Origin: Fragilaria crotonensis
Taxonomy: Eukaryota; Bacillariophyta; Fragilariophyceae; Fragilariales; Fragilariaceae
Direction of reading: 5' to 3'
DNA: 29,756 nt
Assembly: GCA_022925895.1 (NCBI GenBank)
Contig: JAKSYS010000729.1
Location: forward strand, 1 to 29,756
This document shows positions 9,417 to 19,470 of the stretch, in pieces. Below the pieces are notes generated by a model. That model saw only the letters and a list, made by a program, of their open reading frames with translations. It did not search any database and was not told where the DNA came from. Positions within the stretch are counted from its first letter, which is position 1. Every line of letters begins with the position of its first letter. The position numbers and the translations under genes were made by a program.

Positions 9417-11515
9417 CTATTACGAGCAAAGCTATACACATGCTATGGTAGTCAACGTGAAATATCCGTTGGGAATTTGAGACTAAGGCTCATACGACAT
9501 GGTGAATGTGAGGTACAATGACGACGCGGGCCGAACATTCTCGGAGTCAATCTTGGCACAAAAAAATTGTTGAAATGAAACATGGGCTTTAATCATTCTT
9601 CGATCGATACATGTCGTCTACGGCGCGGTTGACCTTTGTGATGGAGTGAGATTAGCATAAGTTTAAAAAGCAGAACAGCATACACTCCTCACTCCCTCCA
9701 TTTCATTGTCATAATCATATCATCTCGTGGCCTTTGCACTAGACCAACACGCTCGGGGATTAGCTCATAGTCGGGAGGGGAGTTCGAATGAAAAGTGCTT
9801 GACAAGTTGCGCCAATACCAAGACGGCTTCGGTCATGGCAAATTTCGTGCCGGCACAGGAACGAGCGCCACCCGAAAAGGCTAAAAAGGCTTTGCGATTG
9901 GCTGGTGCGATTCCCTCCTTGTCGTCACCCCCAGCACTGGGCGATGCGACAGTGTCATTCTCAAATCGCTCCTTCCAAACGCCGTCTTCATCGTGATACG
10001 CCCAACGATCAGGGCGAAATTCGGCAGGGCGTTCAAAGTGTTCCTCCATACGCTGAATGGTCCAAATGGGGATCAACAAGAAGGTGTCCGGAGGCAGAGT
10101 CAATCCTCCGCTGAGTGTCAATGGTTTTTCCAACGTTCGCGATGTGACAATGGCCGGAGGGTATAAACGCAGCGTTTCCAAAAGGACACCCTTGCAGTAT
10201 GGCAATGCGTCTGGATTGTTCACATCCGCTTTAGCAATCTCTGCCAGGCACGTCTTCTCCACGTCTGGAAACGTCGCGATATGGTACAGTGCGTACGTCA
10301 GTGTGATGGAAGTCGTATCGTAGCCTGCAAACAGCAAGGACATGAGCACGTCCGAAACTGCAGTCTCGGAAAGGTGACTGCTGTCAATATTGTCCTTGCC
10401 CTCCTCCATCCCCAGCAAAAGCCCATTCAGCATGTCCTTGGGACGTTTTTCCTTCGGCAAGGCCAATCGTTCTCGGACGAGGCTTCCCAGAAAATCTTGT
10501 AGAAGCTTTCGCTCTCGATGGTGACGACGATTTCGCGCTGTTGGAATCCAGTAGAAATAATCTGTCACAGACGACGGATTGAACAGTCGCCTGCTCAACT
10601 CTTCTCCCAAGTAATCAAATGCAACGGCGAGAGACGAAGGTTGGAGCTTGCTACAGCAGCCCAAGTCTCGACTTAGGGCGGTTTGACCAAAAATATCAAT
10701 GGTAATCATCTTCATGAGGGCTCCAATATCTCTCTGAATTGCTTCGTGGGGCTTCCCATGTTCCTTGAGTGACGCGAGCAATACCGACATGACCTTCAGA
10801 ATTTCGGGCTGTGCCTCATTGAGTGCAGCAGGCGTGAAGGCTCGCAGGATGGAACTGCGATGAAATTTCCATTCCTTCCCAGTGAGAAATCCAATATTTT
10901 GGGGACCGAGAAATTTGTCCATGTGTACCCGAAAAGCGGGGACAGGCTTTCGGTAGTTGGATCCATTCAACACGGCTCGTGCATCGTCGACGCTAGTGAC
11001 AGTAACAGCCTTTCTGGACATGAACCAAAGTGCTGTTTGTCCATATTTGTTGGAATAGTCCCGAGTTAATCGCGGCTGGCCGGTACGAAAGTCTCCACCA
11101 AGACTGGAGATATGACCGAGTAGCCAGTGCGCGTTGGGCGGTGTGGGAAGTGATGCAAATTGTTTCCTTTGTTTAAGGACTTGGAAGAAGTAGGTCAGAC
11201 CGAAATACAGGGCACTGCCAAGTCCGACGGCGACGGTAACCAGCGATGCAATCGACCATGATAGAAAAGTAGAGATCATCATGGACGGATGTAAGGAAGG
11301 CTGAACAGTTCGCTTCGTGCGCGATCTCAATGCTGCAAAGTATGGTTGTAAATGAATTCTTTGAATTGCTCGACGATGATCTGATGTTTTTGCTCTTGGA
11401 TGTGAAATGATGTCTCGTGGAATGGCTGTATCCTATCATACAACTCTGACGAGTGCGAGATTCAGGATCCAGCTGTCGGAGCCAGCCCTCATCAGATATG
11501 ACATACTACGGTAGT
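9417..11515. repeat. Segmental duplication unit B (P450 gene plus flanks)
   Basis: Counterpart of 5132-7230. Matching extends about 350 bases downstream and about 180 bases upstream of the coding region. Confidence 0.75.
9765..11330 (-). CDS. Cytochrome P450 monooxygenase, copy 3, frameshifted at C-terminus
   Basis: A close paralog of the gene at 5418-7037. It encodes 521 residues with anchor (about 29-49), helix I AGYDTT (335-340, the canonical form), ETLR, FRPDRW and heme loop FSGGARSCAG (cysteine 492). After FELP the frame is lost: a G run near 9775-9780 has one base more than copy 1, giving the ending SRL and a stop. In the shifted frame the expected last 28 or so residues continue (PDYEL, then LVQRPRD, MIMTMK) to a stop at 9689-9691. 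So either the gene is truncated late, losing a C-terminal beta-sheet segment that often lines the substrate pocket, or the extra G is a sequencing error. The start could also be the MM pair at residues 17-18, which aligns with copy 1. Confidence 0.9.
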   Translation of the reverse strand: MRSRTKRTVQPSLHPSMMISTFLSWSIASLVTVAVGLGSALYFGLTYFFQVLKQRKQFASLPTPPNAHWLLGHISSLGGDFRTGQPRLTRDYSNKYGQTALWFMSRKAVTVTSVDDARAVLNGSNYRKPVPAFRVHMDKFLGPQNIGFLTGKEWKFHRSSILRAFTPAALNEAQPEILKVMSVLLASLKEHGKPHEAIQRDIGALMKMITIDIFGQTALSRDLGCCSKLQPSSLAVAFDYLGEELSRRLFNPSSVTDYFYWIPTARNRRHHRERKLLQDFLGSLVRERLALPKEKRPKDMLNGLLLGMEEGKDNIDSSHLSETAVSDVLMSLLFAGYDTTSITLTYALYHIATFPDVEKTCLAEIAKADVNNPDALPYCKGVLLETLRLYPPAIVTSRTLEKPLTLSGGLTLPPDTFLLIPIWTIQRMEEHFERPAEFRPDRWAYHDEDGVWKERFENDTVASPSAGGDDKEGIAPANRKAFLAFSGGARSCAGTKFAMTEAVLVLAQLVKHFSFELPSRL

Positions 11516-11822
11516 CGTATGGCATATCAGGTTGAAAATGGTACTGGTACTAGTTGTTTAGTACTCCAGTACAATAGTCTACAGTAGGAATTCGTGAGGA
11601 TCGTGCGAAATGCTCCGAGTGAAGCAAAAAGCATGAAACGATACCCTTCCATTCTGAACGTGTTGAATCTTGCACACATTAACTGTTAACGCACCTACTA
11701 CTAGAGGAAGTCTTTTCTAATAGGATGCTACATTTTTAGTTTGACAATAAACTGGCTACCCCGACCTCCTCAAACGTCAAACTATATGTACCGTAAACGG
11801 TGGTAACACTGAACTAGGCTCG
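11516..11822. other. Spacer with GTAC-rich words
   Basis: AT-rich spacer between the P450 promoter and the 3' end of the next gene. A cluster of TACTGGTAC, TAGTACTCCAGTAC and CTACAGTAG words lies at 11540-11590, the same kind of words enriched near 28-29 kb. No coding is seen. Confidence 0.5.
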
Positions 11823-13931
11823 TCATTCGTGAGCAAGAGAATCGTCATCGTCCTCGCCCTTCCTAGTTCCTGATGACAGGTAGTTTCTCCATGTTACCAT
11901 TGGTTTGATTTCCTTCGAGAGCGGCAAGAATTGGGGCTCTGCAGAGCGGCGGCATCGATCGCATCCAGCCGAGGTACACCTGTGGACGTCCAGCGTAGTC
12001 TCTATCAAGTCAGCACACGCTGCATTGAAGCCGTCAATGAAGCCTTTGCAGTATGCAGCCATCGATTCTTCGCTGGTGTAACCCAACGTTCTGGCAAATT
12101 CTTCGAGAGATTCTTGAGACGGAGGCTTGTTGCTGTCCCTACTTTCGCGATCGCCCTTACCGTTCCGAAACTCCTTGAATTGAGCGACACGATAGGCATA
12201 TCCATCCTTGTACCCTCGACTGTAAGCTTCCTCCGGTCCTCCATCAGGCAGACCATCAACTTCACGTTCCCGGGGCTTGAGTCGCCTGACAAGCAGAAAA
12301 GCAAGGAGTGCCAGGAGCGCAGTACCGGCAACAGCTGCTGCCACTGCGGCAACGGGAAAGGTAGGCTCCGACGACCCAAGGCTCACTACCGAAGACCCAG
12401 CGTCTGAAGTGTCGTCCCCGCCGTCGCACTCCGAGACATCATTTGTCATGGAAATGCTCTTGATTCTCTCATCCTTGTCGGCAACGTCATCCAGGGATTG
12501 CTCGATGATAGCGAGGACACGGCACTTGACATCAGTAGCGTTTGAGCTTTCTTCTTTTGCCACATAAACAGTCATCCCTCCATCAGTGCAACCCTCTCTG
12601 CAGGATTCACCAGGAACGTCTTCTGGAAGTGCGGACACAGCTAGGAATGAATTCAAGCGACGCCGATCGCTTTTCTCGTCACAAACCACAAGCTCCTCCG
12701 CAACAGCATCCAGAAGTGCCGTTTCAATTACTTTGCGTGTCTCATCCATGTCAATCAGGCTGTCATCAATGGTGACATCGTATGTATACAATACTTCTAC
12801 GCCAACCGCATCTTCTGGTACATTCCCATCGCAAGAAACAATCTCATGGAGCCCCTTACTAGGTGCCGCGGATGGACTGGCAGCCTTGGATGGTGCAGGC
12901 GCAGGTTCTGGCTCAGAGGCATCGTCGTCGGAACTGCTGCCATCCTCGGCATCATCGTTGTCATCCTCATCGTCACAATCGTCGTCGTCGTCGTCATCAT
13001 CATCATCATCGCCATCATCATCATATCCCTTTTTACCTCCCTTGTTGCCTCCTTTCTTACCTCCCTTCTTGCCTCCCTTTTTTCCACCTTTCTTACCGCC
13101 TTTCTTGCCTTCCACTTCGGTGTAATCATTGTCCGCTTCATCATCTTCGTGATCAGTACCATCATCGTTACAATCACTTCCGCCGTCATCAGAGCCATCG
13201 TCGTCATAGCCCTTCTTGCCTCCCTTTTTTCCGCCTTTCTTCCCTTCCTTTTCGGTGTAGTCATCTGCGGCTCCATCATCATCTCCGTGATCACTACCAT
13301 CATCATTGCAATCACCGCCATTGTCATCAGAGTCATGATCGTCGTATCCCTTCTTTCCGCCTTTCTTCCCTTCCTTGTGACCTTTCATGATTACCGACTC
13401 ACCGCCGCAATCACATTGACACTCGTCGTGATAACATTCACAATCGCAATCGTCGTCGTCGTTGGATTTGTACCATCCTTCCTCGTCCGACTCAGCTCGT
13501 CTGATACACAAATTGTGAGTAAGAAAATGATGAATACAATGTCATGTTCGAAAAACCTTGGATTCAAAGAAGCAAACTGAAGAATGAAATGCAGGTAAGT
13601 AGGATCATCATTTCCGTAGACAAGCCTAGGTGTGGATCTCCTAAGTCACTCCTTGTCACCACTTCCCTCTCTCGCGAAGGCCCATAAATCGAGACATCAA
13701 GCTGAATTTTAATGTGAGAGTATCGAAAGAGACGTACCTTTGATTCACGAGGCCTCCACCCAAGCCCAATGTTCGACGAGTATTCTTGTAGCCAACGCCG
13801 TCTTCGTTCACACCAAGCGATGTTGGATGTGTCCTTGTAGAAGCCAGTCGTCCGCTCTTTTGTACTCTGGCGACGGAAGGGGCCGTCAAGCCGAGTATAA
13901 TGGTCAACGTCAGGAGTTTAGCTGCCTTCAT
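11823..13931 (-). CDS. Secreted single-pass membrane protein, Cys cluster and Lys-Gly/Asp repeats, paralog 1
   Basis: I infer two exons: 13931-13738 and 13500-11823, with a 237-base GT-AG intron (phase 2) that rejoins as AG|A, Arg. The product is about 623 residues. Exon 1 encodes a signal peptide (MKAAKLL to SVARV). Then come a CxCxCx4CxCxC cluster (nt 13407-13448), three blocks of KKGG repeats (about residues 107-117, 150-163, 195-224) separated by Asp-rich tracts, a Pro/Ala linker, a conserved ectodomain of about 150 residues with RRRL and VSALPED motifs and paired cysteines, a membrane helix (about 445-469) followed by basic residues, and a cytoplasmic tail with two GYxDGY-like motifs and a C-x4-C-x2-C end. 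I do not know the function. Architecture fits a surface or silica-vesicle membrane protein, which is inference only. Confidence 0.8.
13501..13737 (-). other. Intron of paralog 1
   Basis: Donor AAAG|GTACGT at 13737 and acceptor TATCAG|A ending at 13501. It joins the signal-peptide exon to the Cys-cluster exon in frame. Paralog 2 has an intron of the same phase at the same place in the protein, which supports the model. Confidence 0.8.
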
Positions 13932-14973
13932 TGGAACTGTTGGATTTTATTTATGCCTTTCGTCGATGCTGCTCAGGGAGACTTGTTTGCCGAACTTTGG
14001 CTTTCCTAGAGATCTTCCGATCCGTTTTCGCGTTCCTTTCACTTTGTCAAGCGCCAAATGTGGTTCGAATTTGCCGGTCTGAGTTGCAGAGAAAACCTGG
14101 CGACAGATCACAAATTTGTTGTTTGGTAGAACCAATTTTGAACCGATATTTGGCTCGTGACACACCATAAACGAGCTGTGGAACCGTTTCCACTATAGGG
14201 GGAAAAGGACGACAATCCCGCGAAACGGAACGTGGTATAGGATGTCACACATATAACTGGCTACGTTGCAGAAAATTTAGCTCATTATTCGGCCATCATT
14301 TCAAACTTTATTTCAGAGTGCGCGTATGATCACCCGTTTCGTAAGCATCATACGGCTCCAATTACAAAATTTGGCTCCTGGCCGCACCTTTGCATGCCGA
14401 TCTTGACTGAATAATACCGAAACCAAAAACCTTATTGGTTCGATCCCAGTTGTATAGTTCATACTCCGCGGATGCCCCTCCATCGCGATGTCCAAAGTCC
14501 AAGGAGAAAGCCGAAGCTATGAGTTTTATGGATTTTTTCTCCATCTGATGTCTAACGGTTGGGCATTTCTAAGCCTTGTACTACTATGGGTAGTGTGGAC
14601 GCCTTTGCCTTTCCCTCCTCACCGACACGCTTATCTACATGGCTTCCCCGAATCAGATCGACCGGTCAATCGCATCGTTCGTGAGATAAAGCCAAATGAT
14701 GTCGGGCGTTCGTGCAGCCTGGTAATTGCTAACACTAGTGTACCTGGTAGCGTCAGATGCATTTTCTTTACTATACATATACGAATTGTCACTGTCCCAA
14801 CGTCTTGAGTCGATGAAGTAACGTGTCACGGGCTGGCTGACGCCATCACATCGACCCAAAATTTGACGTGGTTGCCTCAAACCGTACCTTCATATCGTTC
14901 ATGTTCGCTGAAATAGCGCGACCATTCCAAGGAGGCGTGCATTTCTCGGGCAACGTTCTGAGTAGAAATGCTT
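13932..14973. other. Spacer between the two membrane-protein genes
   Basis: This is the upstream region of paralog 1 and the downstream region of paralog 2. On the minus strand about 14653-14880 reads as a protein-like open stretch (contains RYFIDSRRWDSDN) without an ATG, and I could not place it in any family. No other support for a gene was found. Confidence 0.45.
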
Positions 14974-16786
14974 TCAGGTGCAACACAAATCGAAAGAGCA
15001 ACAATCAGGCTCCTTCACGAGCGGCTGAAACTGCGGTTTCGTATCTTTGCGACAGAGCTCACAACGAGCAGAGTTACATTTATGGACATCACACGTAGTA
15101 TGAATCAAGTCAGCAGACGCAGCGTCGTATCCGTCCCTGAACCCATTGCAGTAGGCATCAATCGAATCTTCAAGATTGAATCCCAAAACAAAGGCATTTC
15201 CCTCTAGCTCCGTCCGAGTTGGCATGTCGTCGCACACACTCGCAGAGTCATCCTTGTTTTGACGCCCAGCCTTGAATTCATCAACACGATAAGCATATCC
15301 ATCCCTGTAGCCACATTTATACGCTTCTGTCGCTCCGCCATCTGGTGACCAGACATGAACAACATCCTGACGAGCTTGAGGTTTGCGACGTCGCCGCAAT
15401 ACGAAGAAGGCCAAGAGTGCAAACAGAGCAGCCGCTACTGCACCCGCTGTCACGCCAGCAACTGGGAAGGATGGTTCAGCCGAATTCATGCTTACAACAG
15501 AAACAGGTGGTGGAGTGTCACTTTCGTTGTCGCACTGCAAATCCTCATTCTCAGGCAAGGTGATGCTGGTGATCCCAGGATTTTCGGCCAAAATGTCAGC
15601 AATGGTCGCGTTCATCGTCGCAAGGGCGCGACACTGGCTTTCCGTTGAATTTGATTCGCTTTCCGGCACAAAGACAGTCATTCCTCCCTCAGTGCAAGTG
15701 TTTCCGCAAGATTTGTCCTCAGGAAGAGCCGACACGGCAACGCCGCCGCCGGAACTCAATCCGCGTCCACCTCCTTCGTCATCGCAAACCACAAGCTCCT
15801 TGGCAACTGAATCCAAGAATGCTTTTTCAATGATTTCGCGTGCCTCGTCAATGTCCATCAGGCTCTCATCAATTGTAACCTGGTAACGGTATGGGACGTC
15901 CAGAGCGACGGCCTGTTCGGGGACGAACCCTTCGCAGGAAACAGTGCGGAACAGCTCCTTGGTGGGCGCAGAAGTTGGGCTGGTGGTTACAAAAAGACTC
16001 GGCGGCAGAACTATTTCAGGAATCGAAGTCGGCGGAGGAGTCGAAGGCGCCAGTGATCCACTTCCGGCGTTCCCTTTCTTGCCGCCGTTTCCAGAATTCC
16101 CCTTCTTGCCGCTCTCACCAGAGTTCCCCTTCTTGCTGCTCTCGCCAGAGTTCCCCTTCTTGCCGCCCTTGCCAGAGTTCCCTATCTTGCCGCTCTCACC
16201 GGAGTTTCCTTTCTTGCCGCCGTTTCCAGAGTCTCGACCACTTTCACATTGGCACGTGCACTGCCCGTTGTGACATTTGCAATGACAGCCTCCGTCGTCC
16301 TCACTGGACGTTTCACTTGATCCATACCCACTCTTCCCTGAGGAGTGTGTGCCTCCCTTTCCAGATCCTCCCTTTCCGTTACTCATTCGATAACTGCTTT
16401 TCTTGCCGGATCCTCCCTTGCCGCTACTCATTCGGTGTGCAACTTTCTTGCCGGATCCTCTCTTGCCACTCCTCCCTCGGCGCTTGGTACGTCTTGGGCA
16501 TAAAGAGAAAAGACGGGTCGACACTGGGTGAGACAATGTGCTTATTTCCTTGACGGAAAAAAGGTCAAAAGAACGTACCTTGGAATGAGGATGTCACCAA
16601 CCGACAGCATTCGTGAGAACTCGTTGACTAGTACTGGTTGGGCAACGTCAGCAGCCCGAGTACCGCGGTGGTGGCGTCGATGGTCCAACAACAGCACCTT
16701 ACCGTCATGATGGGAGCGAACCGATGCACAGGAAGGAGGAGTCAAAAACACAGGATCAGGATGGCAATGACGAGTGACGATCTCAT
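14974..16786 (-). CDS. Secreted single-pass membrane protein with collagen-like Lys-Gly repeats, paralog 2
   Basis: I infer exon 1 as about 16786-16579 and exon 2 as 16492-14974, with an 86-base GT-AG intron of phase 2, again rejoining as Arg. Exon 2 encodes a basic Ser/Gly/Lys stretch, the CxCxCx4CxCxC cluster (nt 16246-16287), six or so KKGNSGESG-type repeats, a Pro/Thr linker, the conserved ectodomain (RGL where paralog 1 has RRL, then VSALPED and CTEGGMTV), N-glycosylation-type NST and NAT sites, a membrane helix (exon-2 frame residues about 357-380) with RRRR after it, the twin GYxDGY tail and C-x4-C-x2-C. In exon 1 an ATG at 16786 opens a good signal peptide (MRSSLVIAILILC), but a run of five T (minus strand, 16744-16748) puts it out of frame with the rest; one more T would restore it. 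So the start is uncertain, or the copy is broken at its 5' end. Confidence 0.72.
16493..16578 (-). other. Intron of paralog 2
   Basis: Donor CCAAG|GTACGT at 16578 and acceptor GCCCAAG|A ending at 16493, after a pyrimidine-rich tract. The phase matches the paralog 1 intron, and both donors read AAG|GTACGT. Confidence 0.7.
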
Positions 16787-16847
16787 TGAATTATATGTTC
16801 GTAAAGATGAAAGAAGAAATTCAACGATGCTATCAAATATCTGACTT

Positions 16848-17062
16848 GGTCCTGGCGTTCCAGATAACGTAGACACAGCTTTCGCGGGGAAGTCCTATCC
16901 GCCTTGATGAGGAGAGAGGGGGGTGTACACCGAGGGCGCTGAAACAGGGAGTGTAACAGATTTGTGAGTTGATATCTACGGTACGTTCCCACCTTGACAT
17001 CGATTTGTACTCGGGTGATCCAGCATAAGCTTTGAACCAATTATCATGTACGGCCGGCTCGA
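16848..17062 (-). promoter_or_regulatory. Duplicated upstream block, copy A (ahead of paralog 2)
   Basis: This block begins about 60 bases upstream of the ATG at 16786. It matches 18230-18440 in scattered conserved words: GTCCTGGCGNTCCAG, AGTCCTATCCGNCTTGATGA and GGCCGGCTNG as read on the plus strand. It is probably 5' UTR plus core promoter retained after gene duplication. No function has been shown. Confidence 0.55.
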
Positions 17063-17335
17063 TGTGGCCAGTATTCCAGTAATAAATATATATAGCAAGT
17101 CCCAACTTTTTCCGTGTGACGAGGCATATACTTAATACATGTATGATGACCTACTGGTATGAGTCGTGCAAGTGAACATAAAAGGATGCCTTCACTTAGA
17201 AAAAGTAGTTCACCCTCTCCGATGGGATTGGTCAGTAGCGCCGCTATTGCGTTGTTTACATGATCGGCGGGCTCATTCCCGGCAATTTCCTAGCTCTATA
17301 CAAGATTCTTCATGGTTTGGCGCCTTCATTTGATT

Positions 17336-18163
17336 TCTGCGAGGAATCTATCGATTGATTCAAACCCCTTGGCGTATGCCGCAAATGTCTCCTTTCCACT
17401 AAAGTGCACCCATGTGTAGCCGTAGTTTACCAACTGTCAACCCTTCCAACTGCTCTCAACAGCCCTCCAGTACTCGAAGAATGTAGAGGATTACCGGAAT
17501 GTTTGTTTGTTGTTTGTTTTATGTTGCTCATCGTGGCAACGCCGCGCTGTTTTGCACAACATTGAAACTACTTCTGCAATTCTAGTACAGAACACTTTTC
17601 GATTTGTTGATTTGGACGCACCGCTCCATCAGTAAGATTTGCCGTGTTCCGAGAGGGTGCCGTGTGCGTTCGGCGGAATCCACTGCACAACAAATTACCG
17701 GTATTGTTGTGGAACAAAGCTTGGGACGCTTCCGAAATGGCACGACAGCGCGCTGCAGTGTTTGAGATCTACTATGCTGCCGGTGAAAAGAAGTACATCA
17801 TAAGCTGGTATCCATGTGTTGGGATTCAAATTCCGACAAGCTGAAGAACTCTGACACGATTGTCTCACTTGAATTCTTGGCAGCGGGCTTTCCATTTAGA
17901 ACGTCGCGTTCACTGCAGCAAGGAATGGTGAAGAGTTGGCCATGTTTAACGCATCGCCAACTTGATTGAACCATCGAAGTATTTGAAGCCCTTGTTGTCA
18001 ACAATATTCCAATAAACTTGTTGAACGTCAAACGGGTGTGCCGTCGCGGTGGCTTCGACTGTCCAACAAAATTCTGCTTTCCATCATGGGGGTGAGCCGA
18101 ATCTAAAGTCGTGGGAATCAGACCGCAAAGGGCCAACCATACGCCGACGAGTGAAGGCCTCAT
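17336..18163 (-). pseudogene. Relic of a third membrane-protein paralog
   Basis: An ATG at 18163 opens a signal peptide (MRPSLVGVWLALCG) that aligns with the MRSSLV start of paralog 2, and both continue to an HDGK motif. The nucleotide match extends through CCGCGGTGGC-like sequence near 18040. At the other end, about 17430-17336 reads GYTWVHFSGKETFAAYAKGF and then a stop, resembling the GYTSEESMAAYCKGF tail of paralog 1. The Cys cluster, repeats, ectodomain and membrane helix in between are missing or unrecognisable in about 800 bases. This fits an internally deleted, decayed copy. A short unrelated gene using the same signal exon is the alternative. Confidence 0.5.
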
Positions 18164-18229
18164 TTGATATTGTGCTCGTTGAGGTGGGATAAGTGCTGCA
18201 ATGCAACGCTTCTACCTTGCAACTGTCTT

Positions 18230-18440
18230 TGTCCTGGCGATCCAGGCTATTATAACAACCGTTGTGCGGAGACGTCCTATCCGTCTTGATGAGCGAGAGA
18301 TGAGGTTGTTTGCTTGAAATCGGAAACGTTACATATTTTACAGTTTGGAAGTTGACGTCAACGCGGATCTTGGCGAGGTCGACTGCGGCCAGTTCTGCAA
18401 ATCAGGATTGATCTAATTACAAAGGACGGCCGGCTTGCTC
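18230..18440 (-). promoter_or_regulatory. Duplicated upstream block, copy B (ahead of the relic)
   Basis: Starts about 68 bases upstream of the ATG at 18163, the same spacing as copy A to its gene. It shares GTCCTGGCG, GACGTCCTATCCG and CGGCCGGCT words in the same order. Confidence 0.5.
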
Positions 18441-18464
18441 GACTTTTCTCCTTTCTCTTCATGT

Positions 18465-18650
18465 TGACGCAGGTTTCTTGGGGATTTCCTATCTATCGTG
18501 ACCGTAGAGAAGTGCCCTGAGGGTAAGGAAATCGGTAACATCACACAGTTTTGTTTTGTCATGCACGATACGCTGATCTTAGCGACGTCGCCTTCATTAG
18601 GATTGCGGCAATGAACATCGATGGCCGACGGCTCGATTTTTTTCGTTCAG
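18465..18650 (-). repeat. Degenerate third copy of the upstream block
   Basis: TTTCCTATCTATCGTGA, a GGTAAC/CACAC stretch, and a GGCCGACGGCTCGA word occur in the same order as in the blocks at 16848 and 18230. No gene start follows it directly, so it may mark a further lost copy. Confidence 0.35.
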
Positions 18651-19470
18651 TTTTTGTCCGAGTACCTAAATGCTCAATGCTTGGATGCAGTCACCCTTGT
18701 TGACGATAAAGCCCCTCACGTCAATAAAAGACTACTACGTGCTGAAAACATTGAAACCTGAAGTGAATCCGACCGTCAGAGGTCTACGAAGTCGGATTGA
18801 ATTGAATCATCATATTCATGTATGTATGATCGTCGGTTCCGTGTGTTATGCGTTATGCGTGTCTACATGGAACTGACGATATTGTCGAGTCTCGAGTCTG
18901 TAAGCAATTGCAAGGATACACATATTGGGAATCTTCCCGGACGTCCTATGTAGTTCGAGATGGAGCGGAACTCTAGATAAGTCGATACTCTTCGAGGAAC
19001 ACTTGTGTGACGACAAGTACTCCGCACTTCAAGTTCAAAGAGAAATGTCGACGACGACGTGGTGCTACTCTCACCTTAATTACTAGTACGTACGTTGTAC
19101 GTGCACCTTTTGAGCCTGAGACATCCGAACACTCCGGGTCTTTAAATGTCGCTTCCACGTCGCACACGTTACCTACATGTAACAGGAACTTACTTAGGTC
19201 TGACCTCTGCTTGGTACGAATTAATCGTATCTACCGGTAGAAGCGACCAGAAGAAATCCAATTTTGGCGGACCTCGGTGTGAGTTCTGTCTTCAGTCTTC
19301 AGTTTTATGCGACCTTGCTTCCGTACAAGTAGTGTGTATAAGCGTATAAGCTATAAGCACAGTTCTGACTCCAGAAGTTACCTATTTGTGCTTACTGCTC
19401 TAAAACAGTATGTACTTGGAGTGTTGTACGTAGTACGCAATCATACTCTGAGAACACTCTTCTGTCACAA
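18651..19470. other. Spacer upstream of the reductase gene
   Basis: No gene is supported. It has short GTAC-type words at 19080-19110 and 19400-19440 and a small GTATAAGC duplication near 19338-19356. The promoter of the plus-strand gene should lie in its last few hundred bases, but I see no clear TATA box. Confidence 0.5.

Noticed and set aside
12797-13580. Several long open frames on both strands made of Met/Thr, His/Arg or Ile/Val runs
   Set aside because: These are shadow readings of the Asp and Lys-Gly repeat codons of the minus-strand gene; composition mirrors the GAT/GAC repeats exactly.
14488-14808. Plus-strand 106-codon frame and an opposing minus-strand frame at 14653-14880
   Set aside because: Neither has a recognisable motif, splice context or a convincing start. 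The minus one looks mildly protein-like but lacks an ATG, so I mention it only in the spacer.
16050-16230. Regularly spaced repeats considered as a CRISPR-like array
   Set aside because: Units are 27-base coding repeats in frame with the membrane-protein gene, with no unique spacers. The setting is eukaryotic.
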